A DNA stretch of 64,000 nucleotides. It comes from Phycisphaerales bacterium. GTDB taxonomy: Bacteria > Planctomycetota > Phycisphaerae > Phycisphaerales > UBA1924. Of the stretch, positions 23,552 to 31,911 are shown one piece after another. Where the stretch lies: NCBI GenBank assembly GCA_020846975.1, contig JADLCX010000072.1:1-64000 (forward strand), written 5' to 3'. Below the pieces are notes generated by a model. That model saw only the letters and a list, made by a program, of their open reading frames with translations, had not been told where the DNA came from and ran no database searches. A program made the translations under genes and the position numbers. Each line of letters starts with the position of its first letter. Position 1 is the first letter of the stretch.

Positions 23552-24694
23552 ATGGTTGGATATTCCGACATCCCTACCGGGTCAGCCGAGCACGTTGACG
23601 CCCTTCTGAGCGGCCCCGCCCGCGGCCGCGGGGCTCAACTGAACCCCGGCAACCGCTTTGAGGATGTCCGTCTGCACGTGCTGGGTGAACACCTCGACGA
23701 ACTCGCGATCGAGCATCCCGACGGCCGCGGCGTTCCCACCCGCGTCTACGCCGACAAGTCCAAGACGCTCCTCAACCGGGTGGACAGCCCGGACCTTCCC
23801 TTCAACTGGACGATCAATCCCTACCGCGGATGCGAGCACGGGTGCATCTACTGCTACGCGCGGCCCGGGCACGAATACCTCGGCATGTCATGCGGGCTGG
23901 ACTTCGAGACCCGGATCATGGCCAAGCTCGACGCGCCCGCCCTCGCGCGCGCCGAGTTCGGCAAGCCCGGATGGAACGGCGAGCACATCTCCCTCAGCGG
24001 CGTGACCGACTGCTACCAGCCGATCGAATCCAGACTCCGCATCACCCGCGGCTTGCTCGAAGTCTGCGCCGAGTTCGCCCAGCCCGTTGGGATCGTCACC
24101 AAGAGCAGGCTCATCACGCGCGACATCGACCTGCTTCGGGAACTCGCCCGCCACCAGGCGGTCGGCGCGTTCATCAGCATCACCACGCTCGACAACCGTC
24201 TCGCCAGCGCGATGGAACCCCGCGCCAGCGCACCTCGCGAGCGACTGGCCGCGGTCAGGCAACTCGCCGATGCCGGCATCCCGGTCGGCGTCATGACCGC
24301 GCCGATCATCCCCGGGCTCAACGAGAGCGAGATCCCGGCGATTCTTGATGCCGCCGCCGATGCGGGTGCGAGCGGCGCGGGATACACCATGCTCCGGCTG
24401 CCCCACCAGATCAAGGCCCTGTTCCTCGACTGGCTGAAGCGCGAGTTTCCGGATCGGGCCGGCAAGGTCGAATCACAACTCCGCGATATGCGCCACGGCG
24501 ATCTCTACAGGGCGACATTCTTCGAGCGGCACAAGGGCGTCGGCGCCCGCGCCGAGCAGGTTGGGCAGATGTTCAAGGTGTTTCAACGCAAGCACAACCT
24601 GCACCGCAAATGGGCTCGGCTCTCGAACGAGGAGTTTCTGCGGCGAAAGCGCGTCCGCGAGTCCAAAGGCCAACTCGGGCTCTGGAACGGTTGA
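23552..24694 (+). CDS. PA0069-type radical SAM protein (SPL-like)
   Basis: 380 residues. NPYRGCEHGCIYCYARPGHE carries the cluster motif CxxxCxxC at C94, C98 and C101, the spacing typical of the spore-photoproduct-lyase-like family that includes PA0069. Upstream is RVYADKSKTLLNRVDSPDLP, and downstream LSGVTDCYQPIESRLRITR and KSRLITRDIDLL complete the TIM-barrel core. The function of this family is not established; DNA repair is often suggested. The gene is monocistronic-looking, with a strong promoter that may be repressor-controlled. Confidence 0.9.
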   Translation: MVGYSDIPTGSAEHVDALLSGPARGRGAQLNPGNRFEDVRLHVLGEHLDELAIEHPDGRGVPTRVYADKSKTLLNRVDSPDLPFNWTINPYRGCEHGCIYCYARPGHEYLGMSCGLDFETRIMAKLDAPALARAEFGKPGWNGEHISLSGVTDCYQPIESRLRITRGLLEVCAEFAQPVGIVTKSRLITRDIDLLRELARHQAVGAFISITTLDNRLASAMEPRASAPRERLAAVRQLADAGIPVGVMTAPIIPGLNESEIPAILDAAADAGASGAGYTMLRLPHQIKALFLDWLKREFPDRAGKVESQLRDMRHGDLYRATFFERHKGVGARAEQVGQMFKVFQRKHNLHRKWARLSNEEFLRRKRVRESKGQLGLWNG

Positions 24695-24736
24695 ACCGAA
24701 CCCTCGGGTATAGTGACCATCAGCGTCCGGCTCACC

Positions 24737-25153
24737 ATGCAGCACCAGCCGAACAACCCCGCGAGTTCCCAGATCGCCGCCCAACCCGGCACGGTTGGGC
24801 CCGATCGGCCCGCGAGTTCGCTCACGCGCGACGAGAAGGAAGCGCTCTTCCGACGCGGCACATCGCTGATCCTCATGGGGATCGTGCTCATCGTGTGCGT
24901 CGGCGTCGTGTCCGTCATCATCCTCCGCCGTCACCGGAGACGAATCCTCGCGCGCGTCCGAGCATCGAAGAAGCGACGCCCCCCGCCGGATCCGTGGTTC
25001 GAGTCCGGCCGTCGCACCGGCCCGCGGGGCGAGGGCGGAGCGGGCGGGTCGGCGCTGGGCATCGACGACGACGACACCGTGGACCTCGATCCCGATGAAC
25101 TCGACGACTTCGATGTCGAGGGCGACGAGGGAAGAGGGGGGAACAAGCCATGA
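24737..25153 (+). CDS. Small single-span membrane protein with acidic tail
   Basis: 138 residues. The ATG at 24737 is preferred over the GTG at 24713, because a TATAGT box (24709-24714) overlaps the latter. A polar N-terminus with LTRDEKEALFRRG precedes one membrane helix (LILMGIVLIVCVGVVSVIIL), a strongly basic stop-transfer run (RRHRRRILARVRASKKRRPP) and an Asp/Glu-rich C-terminus (DDDDTVDLDPDELDDF). No family recognised. It overlaps the following reductase gene by 4 bp (ATGA). Confidence 0.7.
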   Translation: MQHQPNNPASSQIAAQPGTVGPDRPASSLTRDEKEALFRRGTSLILMGIVLIVCVGVVSVIILRRHRRRILARVRASKKRRPPPDPWFESGRRTGPRGEGGAGGSALGIDDDDTVDLDPDELDDFDVEGDEGRGGNKP

Positions 25154-25947
25154 CCGCAGCACCGCCGCTCACCGCCTCACCCCGTCCGCTCGCGCTCGTC
25201 ACCGGCGGCGCGAAGCGCGTCGGGCGCGCCACTTCGCTCGCGCTGGCCCGCGCGGGGTGCGACATCCTCATCACCTACCACACCCGCGGCGACGCGGCCA
25301 AGCGCGTCATTGAAGAGTGCATCGCTTCGGGAGCCTCGGCGACGGGCTGCGGCGCGATCGAGCTCAACCTCGACAACCTTGAAGCGGTCGATCAACTCGC
25401 GTCGCGCCTTGCGAATGACCTTCCCCGCCTCGATGTGCTCGTCCTCAACGCCTCGACCTACGACCGCACGCCGATGGCCTCGCTGACCGGCGAGCAACTG
25501 CTCTCGGCCTACCGCATCAACTGCGCCAGCGGCGCGATCCTCTGCGCCCGGCTCGGCCCGTTGCTGCAACGATCTTCGCTCCGATTCGGCGGCGCGATCA
25601 TCGCCATGGCCGATGTCCACTCGCTCGGCGAGCACGGCCTGCCCCGCGCACACGACTTCCTCGCCTACTCCCTCTCCAAGGCCGCGATCGTCGAACTCGT
25701 CCGCGGCCTGGCACGCGAACTCGCGCCGAGGGTCCGCGTCAACGCCATCGCCCCGGGCGTCATCGCCTGGCCCGACAGCGGCCACGAATCCGACGCCGCA
25801 TCGCAGGCGAGTTACCTCGGCAAGGTCCCCCTCGACCGCGCCGGCACACCCGAGGATGCCGCCGACCTCATCCGCTGGCTCGCGCTCGAGAGCAACTACA
25901 TCACGGGCCAGACCATCCGGCTGGATGGAGGCCGCAGCCTGATCTGA
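25150..25947 (+). CDS. Short-chain dehydrogenase, pteridine-reductase-like
   Basis: 265 residues of the SDR fold. The NADP-binding turn is LVTGGAKRVGRATSLALARA, in which the Gly-rich TGGAKRVGR form is characteristic of pteridine reductase/FolM-like SDRs. VLVLNASTYDRTPM is the NAG-equivalent. The catalytic Tyr/Lys pair is in AYSLSKAAIVELV, and the usual active-site Ser is replaced by Asp in IAMADVHSLGE, again as in pteridine reductases. RVNAIAPGVIAWP follows. Reduction of dihydrobiopterin, dihydromonapterin or a related compound is likely. It is translationally coupled to the small membrane protein. Confidence 0.8.
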   Translation: MTAAPPLTASPRPLALVTGGAKRVGRATSLALARAGCDILITYHTRGDAAKRVIEECIASGASATGCGAIELNLDNLEAVDQLASRLANDLPRLDVLVLNASTYDRTPMASLTGEQLLSAYRINCASGAILCARLGPLLQRSSLRFGGAIIAMADVHSLGEHGLPRAHDFLAYSLSKAAIVELVRGLARELAPRVRVNAIAPGVIAWPDSGHESDAASQASYLGKVPLDRAGTPEDAADLIRWLALESNYITGQTIRLDGGRSLI

Positions 25948-26017
25948 GCAAGAGTGGCAAGGGGGCAGGTTGGAGGATGCGGAGTCGTGACGGGGGGGAT
26001 CGATGGCGCGACGCGCG

Positions 26018-27115
26018 TTACTTGCTCTTCAGCCGCTCGGCCATCGCCTTCGCGCCGTCGTGGCCGAGCATCGCCGCCGTAGTCGCCATCTTCTGGGCGT
26101 TGTCCTTGTCGCCCGCGCGCTCGTACCACAGCGCGGCCTGGTACGCGAACTCCGCGTTGGGCGTCTGACCCTCCGGCCCGCTCGCCAGCGCACCCGCGTA
26201 CATCTTCGCGGCCTCTTCGGGCTTGCGCATCAGGCCGTACGACTCCCCGAGCGTTGTCAGCACGGCCGGCTGGTTCCGCTGCGTCGGATCGAGCGCGAGC
26301 AGCAGCGTCGCCGCCTGCTCCGACTCGCCGCGCCGGTTCATCACCCGCGCCTCGACCAACCGCCACTTCGCCACCGCGGGCTGAAGTTTACGGGCCTCGG
26401 CGATGTGCTGCGCCGCCAGCCCGGGCTGGTCCTTCCGCAGTTCGAGTTCCGCGAGCGTCCCCCACGCCTCGGCGAGTTCCGGGTTCAGTTTCGCCGCACG
26501 CAGCAGGCTCGCCATCGCGGCCGATTCCGATGCTCCATCCCCGGCCTTGATCTGCACCATCGCCAGATAGAGCGGGTACTTGGCCTCGCGCGGATCGGCC
26601 GTCTGCGCCATCGAGTAGTGCTCGACCGCGCGATCGATCTTCCCGGCCATCGTCGCGCACGTGCCCGCCTCGAAGTGCAGTTGGCCCGCCTCCACGTCCG
26701 CGCCCTGCGCGATCTGCCGCGTCGAGCCCGGCGGGAGCAGCGACACCGCCGCTTGATACTCGTTGTACGCTCGCTCGTACTGCTTCAGGCCCATCAGCGA
26801 CTGCGCGTGCGCCCGCCGCACCGACAGGTCCTGCGGGTTGGTCTCCGAGAGTTTCGCAAGGATCGTCGCCGCCTGCTCGAACTGGTTGTCGCGCTGGTAC
26901 TTCGCCGCGGCTTCCAGCCCGGCCTCCACCGCCGCGGCGGACGCCGGCGCGACCTCGCCCGTCCCGCCGCCCGCCGCCGATGCTTCGCTCGGGCCGTTCA
27001 TCGCCGAACGCACCGCGATCCCGCCGATCACCAGCACCGCCGCTCCGAGCACCGCCGCCGCGGCCAACAGCGGACGGTTCGACTTCGGTCTGCCAGACGA
27101 GGGTTCGTTCACCAT
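26018..27115 (-). CDS. TPR-repeat membrane-anchored protein
   Basis: 365 residues from the ATG at 27115. A short basic N-terminus and one helix (LLAAAAVLGAAVLVIGGIAV) anchor it; the rest is a run of tetratricopeptide repeats, for example YQRDNQFEQAATILAKLSET, AHAQSLMGLKQYERAYNEYQ and EDRSV-like helices to the end (AMAERLKSK). The location is probably extracytoplasmic. A TACCCT box lies at 27125-27120, 4 nt before the ATG (7 nt before the following GTG codon). The gene is divergent from valS and convergent with the SDR gene. Confidence 0.8.
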   Translation of the reverse strand: MVNEPSSGRPKSNRPLLAAAAVLGAAVLVIGGIAVRSAMNGPSEASAAGGGTGEVAPASAAAVEAGLEAAAKYQRDNQFEQAATILAKLSETNPQDLSVRRAHAQSLMGLKQYERAYNEYQAAVSLLPPGSTRQIAQGADVEAGQLHFEAGTCATMAGKIDRAVEHYSMAQTADPREAKYPLYLAMVQIKAGDGASESAAMASLLRAAKLNPELAEAWGTLAELELRKDQPGLAAQHIAEARKLQPAVAKWRLVEARVMNRRGESEQAATLLLALDPTQRNQPAVLTTLGESYGLMRKPEEAAKMYAGALASGPEGQTPNAEFAYQAALWYERAGDKDNAQKMATTAAMLGHDGAKAMAERLKSK

Positions 27116-27263
27116 GAGCAGGGTATCGGCACAACTCCGCGTTGGAGTGCGCACGAACGCCCTTCCGTGTTCCCTCGCTCCGGCCGAACCACGCAGACCC
27201 TGCGACCGCACCCTCCGATTCCTACACTCCTTCCTCTTCCCGAACAATCCCGGAAGACCCACC

Positions 27264-30200
27264 ATGTCCAACCCCCCACCTACCGCCAAGCCGACCTCCA
27301 CCAACCAGCCGCACACCATGCACGCCAACGGCCACACCCCCTCACCGGCCCCTTCGAGCGGGCTGCCCAAGGCCTACAGCCCCGCACAGACCGAGCCGGC
27401 GATCACCGCGAAGTGGGATGGCGCCGGCGCGTTCCACGTCGATCCCGCGCGCGTGCTCTCGGGCGAGGCCAGGCCGTACTGCATCTTCATCCCGCCGCCC
27501 AACGTCACGGCCGCGCTGCACCTGGGCCACGCGCTCAACAACACGCTGCAGGATGTGCTCATCCGCGCCCACCGCATGATGGGCTTTGAGACGCTGTGGA
27601 TGCCCGGCACCGACCACGCGGGCATCGCCACGCAGGCCGTGGTCGAGAAGCGGGTCCTGAAGGAAGAGGGCAAGCGACGCAACCAGTTCACGCGCGAGGA
27701 GTTCATCGCCAAGATCCAGGCCTTCAAGGACGAGTACGAGGCGACGATCACGGCGCAACTCAAGGAGATGGGCGCCAGCTGCGACTGGCAGCGCCAGCGG
27801 TTCACGATGGATGAGCAGTGCGCTGCCGCCGTGCGCGAGGCCTTCTTCCGCCTGTTCAAGGATGGCCTGATCGACCGCGGCAAGCGGCTGGTCAACTGGG
27901 ACCCCGCGCTGCAGACCGCCGTGGCCGATGATGAGTGCTACGACGAGGAGATCAGCGCTGCTTTCTATTACCTGCGCTACCCGCTCGTGCACGCGCACGA
28001 ACATCACGGGAAAGTGGCCGGGCCCGAGGAAGACCCGCAGCCCGTCACCTGGAGCGAGCTCGCCGCGCGCGGCTATCCCGGCGCGGAAGCACACCCACCG
28101 GAACAGGAAGCCTGGGTCACGGTCGCCACCACGCGCCCCGAGACCTACCTCGGCGACACCGCCGTCGCGATCAACCCGAAGGACCCGCGCGCCAAGTCGC
28201 TCCGGGGTTTGTTCATCGAACTCCCGCTGGTCGGCCGCATCATCCCCGTGATCGAGGATGACTACGTGGTGCTTCCGGCCGCGATGCATGAAGACCCCGA
28301 GGAAGCGGCGAAGGACCCGAAGGCGATGTACGCGACGGGGTTTCTGAAGGTGACGCCCGCGCACGATCCCAACGATTGGGAGATCGGTGTGCGCCACAAG
28401 TTGAGCGCGATCAACGTGATGGCGCCCGACGCGACCATCAGCGACAAGCACGGGTGGACCGACATCGGCGATGCCCACATCTTCGTCGGCAAAAAGCGCG
28501 AGGAAGCCCGCAAACTCGCCGTCAAGGAGTTCGAGGCCCGCGGCCTGCTCGAAGGCACGAAGCCCTACACCCACAGCGTCAAGCACTCCGACCGCAGCAA
28601 GGCGATAGTCGAACCGTACCTGAGCGACCAGTGGTACGTGCGGGTGACCGATCCGCGGATGGCGGCGCGCGCCAACGCCGCATTGGTGGCGGAACAGCGG
28701 ACATCCCTTCCGGCTGGCGAGTCAGCCCGACCAGGTTCGGCCCTTCATGCGGCCACCGGCCGGCCAGCGGGCTCGGCTGGGTCGCCAGATGCCGCATCTG
28801 GGAGCGCAAGGGTTGCCTCTGGGTCGCCAGATGCCGCATCTGGAGGGCCAGTCAACACCTCTGACCGCCTAAAGAAGCCCGCCGCGACCGCCGATGAACC
28901 CTTTGCGGACCGCGGAGCATCCTCGGATGGCGATGCCGCGCTCAAGTTCCATCCCGCCCGCTACGCCAAGACGTACGAGCAGTGGCACGACAACATCCGC
29001 GACTGGTGCATCTCGCGGCAGCTCTGGTGGGGGCATCGGATTCCGGTGTGGAGCAAACGCCGGAGGTACGACGAAGCGATCGCAGAGAACCCTCTGTTAG
29101 CACTTGCGCAGATTCCCGCGGGAATGTCTGGTACCTCCGATTGGTCCGGGCAAACAATCAAGCAAGAGTTCCGTGCATTCGTGGCGGACCAAACCCGCAT
29201 AAGCACTGATACGGATGGTGTCTCTTGGCTTGAGATGTTCATCTGTGTCGCACCCGGGCATCCCGAGTTCGAGTCAAAGCTGATATCCGCTGGGCTCAGC
29301 CAAGACCCCGACGTCCTCGACACCTGGTTCTCCAGCGCCCTCTGGCCCATGAGCACGCTCGGCTGGCCCGAGCCGGCGAAGTACGCCGGCAACACCGGCA
29401 TGCTCGAGGCCTTCAACCCCTCCAGCGTCCTCTGCACCGCCCGCGAGATCATCACCCTGTGGGTCAGCCGCATGGTGATGTTCAACCGCTACTTCCGCAG
29501 CGCTGCCGCGGATCAACCCCTCGGCCCTCGGCCCTCGGCCCCCGGCCCCGTCCCCTTCCGCGACGTCTTCATCCACGCCATGATCCAGGATGGTGAGGGC
29601 CGCAAGATGTCCAAGAGCCTGGGCAACGGTGTCGATCCGCGCGACATCATCGAGTCGCACGGGGCCGACGCCATGCGCTTCACGCTCGTGCAGATGACGA
29701 CCAACACGCAGGATGTCCGCATGCCCGTGCAGAAGGACAGCCGCACCGGCAAGAACACCAGCCCGAAGTTCGACAACGGCCGCAACTTCTGCAACAAGCT
29801 GTGGAACACGGCGCGATTCGTGGGAGAAAGGCTCAAGACACAGCGAACAGCGAACAGCGAACAGCGAACAGCCGACCCTTCGTCACTTCGTCACTCCGTC
29901 ACTTCGTCACACCTCTCTTTGCTCGACCGCTGGATGCTCTCGCGCCTGGCTACGACCGTCAAGTCCGTGAACACCGCGCTCGCCAACTACGAGTTCAGCG
30001 ACTACGCCGAGTCGATGTACAAGGTTCTCTGGTGGGACCTGTGCGACTGGTACCTCGAGGGCATCAAGCCGACCGTGGAGACCAACCCCGCCCAGCAGGC
30101 CGTGCTCGCCCACGCGCTCGAGACCATCGTGCGGCTGCTGCACCCGATCACACCCTTCATCACCGAGGCGATCTGGGAGCAGGTGCGCGAGTTCGAGACC

Positions 30201-30764
30201 GCGCCCATCGCCGGTGTGAAACTCTCGCCCTCCCGAAAGGCCGGGCTGCTGTGCACCGCGGGCTGGCCCGAGATCGACGAGTCGTGGATCAACCCCGAAG
30301 TCGAGGCCGAGTTCGAGAAGGTGCGCGAGTTGATCGCCGCCATCCGCAACACCCGCAGTGCGCGGCAGGTGGCCCCCAAGCGCAAGGTCAGGCTGCACAT
30401 CGGAGCGGACGGTGCCGCGGCCGGGGTGCTCGAGACCGTCCCGGGACTGATCGAAACACTCGGCGGGCTCGATGGCATCTCCACCTCCGCCCCGACCGGC
30501 GCGGCCACCGCGCCCTTCCGCGCGCTCGGTGAGGACCTGGCCCTCTCCAACATCGCCGACGCCGCGCAGGCGGCCGCGGGCGATGACCGCGACGAACTCA
30601 CCAGGAAACTCGCCTCGTTGCGGAAGTCCGAGGAAACACTCAACGGCCGGCTCAACAACCCGGGCTACATCCAGCGCGCCCCGGCCAAACTCGTGGAGGA
30701 GAGCAAGGCCCAACTCGCCAAACTGCACGAAGAGATCGCGGCCATTGAATCGCGGTTGAAGTGA
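27264..30764 (+). CDS. valS: Valyl-tRNA synthetase with repeat-derived insertions
   Basis: 1166 residues, against roughly 880-950 for most bacterial ValRS. The class I signatures are intact: PPPNVTAALHLGHALNN (HLGH, H86 first) and GRKMSKSLGNGVDP (K781). The editing-domain text includes TTRPETYLGDTAVAINP, and the C-terminal coiled coil (RKLASLRKSEETLNGRL) is normal. Extra length comes from a low-complexity Ser/Ala/Gly/Pro insertion at residues ~476-560, an unusual ~60-residue stretch after GHRIPVWSKRR, and QRTANSEQRTAD...SLRHSVTSSH at ~859-883 encoded by 7- and 8-bp tandem repeats. The ATG at 27264 has an SD (GGAAG) and a TACACT box at 27233. It is divergent from the TPR gene. Confidence 0.95.
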   Translation: MSNPPPTAKPTSTNQPHTMHANGHTPSPAPSSGLPKAYSPAQTEPAITAKWDGAGAFHVDPARVLSGEARPYCIFIPPPNVTAALHLGHALNNTLQDVLIRAHRMMGFETLWMPGTDHAGIATQAVVEKRVLKEEGKRRNQFTREEFIAKIQAFKDEYEATITAQLKEMGASCDWQRQRFTMDEQCAAAVREAFFRLFKDGLIDRGKRLVNWDPALQTAVADDECYDEEISAAFYYLRYPLVHAHEHHGKVAGPEEDPQPVTWSELAARGYPGAEAHPPEQEAWVTVATTRPETYLGDTAVAINPKDPRAKSLRGLFIELPLVGRIIPVIEDDYVVLPAAMHEDPEEAAKDPKAMYATGFLKVTPAHDPNDWEIGVRHKLSAINVMAPDATISDKHGWTDIGDAHIFVGKKREEARKLAVKEFEARGLLEGTKPYTHSVKHSDRSKAIVEPYLSDQWYVRVTDPRMAARANAALVAEQRTSLPAGESARPGSALHAATGRPAGSAGSPDAASGSARVASGSPDAASGGPVNTSDRLKKPAATADEPFADRGASSDGDAALKFHPARYAKTYEQWHDNIRDWCISRQLWWGHRIPVWSKRRRYDEAIAENPLLALAQIPAGMSGTSDWSGQTIKQEFRAFVADQTRISTDTDGVSWLEMFICVAPGHPEFESKLISAGLSQDPDVLDTWFSSALWPMSTLGWPEPAKYAGNTGMLEAFNPSSVLCTAREIITLWVSRMVMFNRYFRSAAADQPLGPRPSAPGPVPFRDVFIHAMIQDGEGRKMSKSLGNGVDPRDIIESHGADAMRFTLVQMTTNTQDVRMPVQKDSRTGKNTSPKFDNGRNFCNKLWNTARFVGERLKTQRTANSEQRTADPSSLRHSVTSSHLSLLDRWMLSRLATTVKSVNTALANYEFSDYAESMYKVLWWDLCDWYLEGIKPTVETNPAQQAVLAHALETIVRLLHPITPFITEAIWEQVREFETAPIAGVKLSPSRKAGLLCTAGWPEIDESWINPEVEAEFEKVRELIAAIRNTRSARQVAPKRKVRLHIGADGAAAGVLETVPGLIETLGGLDGISTSAPTGAATAPFRALGEDLALSNIADAAQAAAGDDRDELTRKLASLRKSEETLNGRLNNPGYIQRAPAKLVEESKAQLAKLHEEIAAIESRLK
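28778..28843. repeat. Palindromic direct repeat inside valS
   Basis: Two exact copies of a 24-bp sequence (28778-28801 and 28820-28843, 42 bp apart), each containing the palindrome CCAGATGCCGCATCTGG. Translated in frame they give GSPDAASG twice. They look like inserted REP-type elements. Confidence 0.8.
29841..29910. repeat. Adjacent 7-bp and 8-bp microsatellites inside valS
   Basis: CAGCGAA is repeated four times plus a variant fifth (29841-29875), followed shortly by CGTCACTT/C repeated three and a half times (29881-29910). Neither period is a multiple of three, so slippage would shift the reading frame. Confidence 0.85.
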
Positions 30765-31843
30765 TGATCTACGCTCGAATCGCCATCCCCGTGCTGTCTC
30801 TCGCGCTCCTCGGCGCGATCGGGTGCTCGCGCGACCTCGCGAACTCGACCGCGCAGCCCGTCGTGGCCTCACACACGCAGACGACAACAGCACCCGCGCC
30901 CGCATCGGTCTTCCCCGAGACAGGCTGGACATTCAACGGCGAACCCGGCCGCGTCGTCACGACCCCCCACTACCGCCTGCACACCACCATCACCGATGTC
31001 GCCCACACGCAGCGGCTCGCCGCGTTCATGGAGTCGGCGCTCGTCGCCTACCGCGCCGGCTGCGGCGTGCTCGAAGCCGATGAACTGCCCGACCCCTCCC
31101 GCTCGCTCGATGTCTTCCTCTACCGCACGCGCGGCCAGTGGGATGCCGCCACGCGGCAACTGCTCGGCGGGCGAGCCGCGCCGCTCCTGGCCATGCCCCG
31201 CGGCGGCTACACGCTCGCCGGGCGCGTGATGCTCTACGACATCGGGCGTCGCGATACGCAGGTGCTGCTTGCGCACGAGGGATGGCATCAGTACGCGCAG
31301 GTCGCGCTTGCGGGCCCGCTCCCTGAGTGGCTTGATGAAGGGCTCGCGACGATGATGGAAGGGTTCATGTGGCGCACCGACCCGGCCTCCGGGGCGACGG
31401 CGCTGGCGTTCGTCCCGTGGGCCAACCCCGAGCGCTTCGACGAGCTTCGCCGCGCCGCGGCCCATCGAAGGATGTGGACCCTCGATCGACTTGTTGCGAC
31501 GGGCTCGCCGCTCGACTCCGCGAGCATGGGCAATACGCCCGATCCGCTGGCCTACTACGCGCAGGTCTGGGCCTTGTGCCACTTCCTGCGTGAGGGTCGT
31601 GGCGGAACGTGTGCCGAAGCGGTTCGCGCATCGATCCGATCCGCTGCGCGCGGCGGCGGCGTTGCTGCGTTTCAGACGACGTTCGGCTCAATCGGCGACA
31701 TCGAGCGTGACTACGCCGCGTTCGTCGGCCACATCACCCGCCAGGGCGCTCGCGAGCTGATCGTGCGGGGCGAGTCGCCCGTCACCGGCCCGAACCGCGG
31801 GTTGTCGGAAATGGGCGGCTCAACCGTTGGTCAATCGCGATAG
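30764..31843 (+). CDS. DUF1570-like gluzincin metalloprotease lipoprotein
   Basis: 359 residues from the ATG at 30764, whose A is the last base of the valS stop; a GTG one codon earlier is also possible. The lipoprotein signal is PVLSLALLGAIGCS with Cys at about residue 21. The zinc site is LLAHEGWHQYAQ (HExxH in the variant form HEGWH), followed by LPEWLDEGLATMMEG, whose Glu is the third ligand, as in DUF1570-type predicted peptidases. It is probably bound to the cytoplasmic-membrane face of the periplasm. Coupling to valS seems incidental. Confidence 0.75.
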   Translation: MIYARIAIPVLSLALLGAIGCSRDLANSTAQPVVASHTQTTTAPAPASVFPETGWTFNGEPGRVVTTPHYRLHTTITDVAHTQRLAAFMESALVAYRAGCGVLEADELPDPSRSLDVFLYRTRGQWDAATRQLLGGRAAPLLAMPRGGYTLAGRVMLYDIGRRDTQVLLAHEGWHQYAQVALAGPLPEWLDEGLATMMEGFMWRTDPASGATALAFVPWANPERFDELRRAAAHRRMWTLDRLVATGSPLDSASMGNTPDPLAYYAQVWALCHFLREGRGGTCAEAVRASIRSAARGGGVAAFQTTFGSIGDIERDYAAFVGHITRQGARELIVRGESPVTGPNRGLSEMGGSTVGQSR

Positions 31844-31911
31844 GCAAGGTACTCTGTTCGTAGACCGTGCGGAACGTTCGAGAGTTCGGCAAACAGTAAG
31901 GAAACCCGGTC

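Noticed and set aside
26763..27263. Extension of valS to an upstream start at 26763
   Set aside because: That region is antisense to the TPR gene. The ATG at 27264 has an SD and a -10 box, and ValRS-like sequence starts after it.
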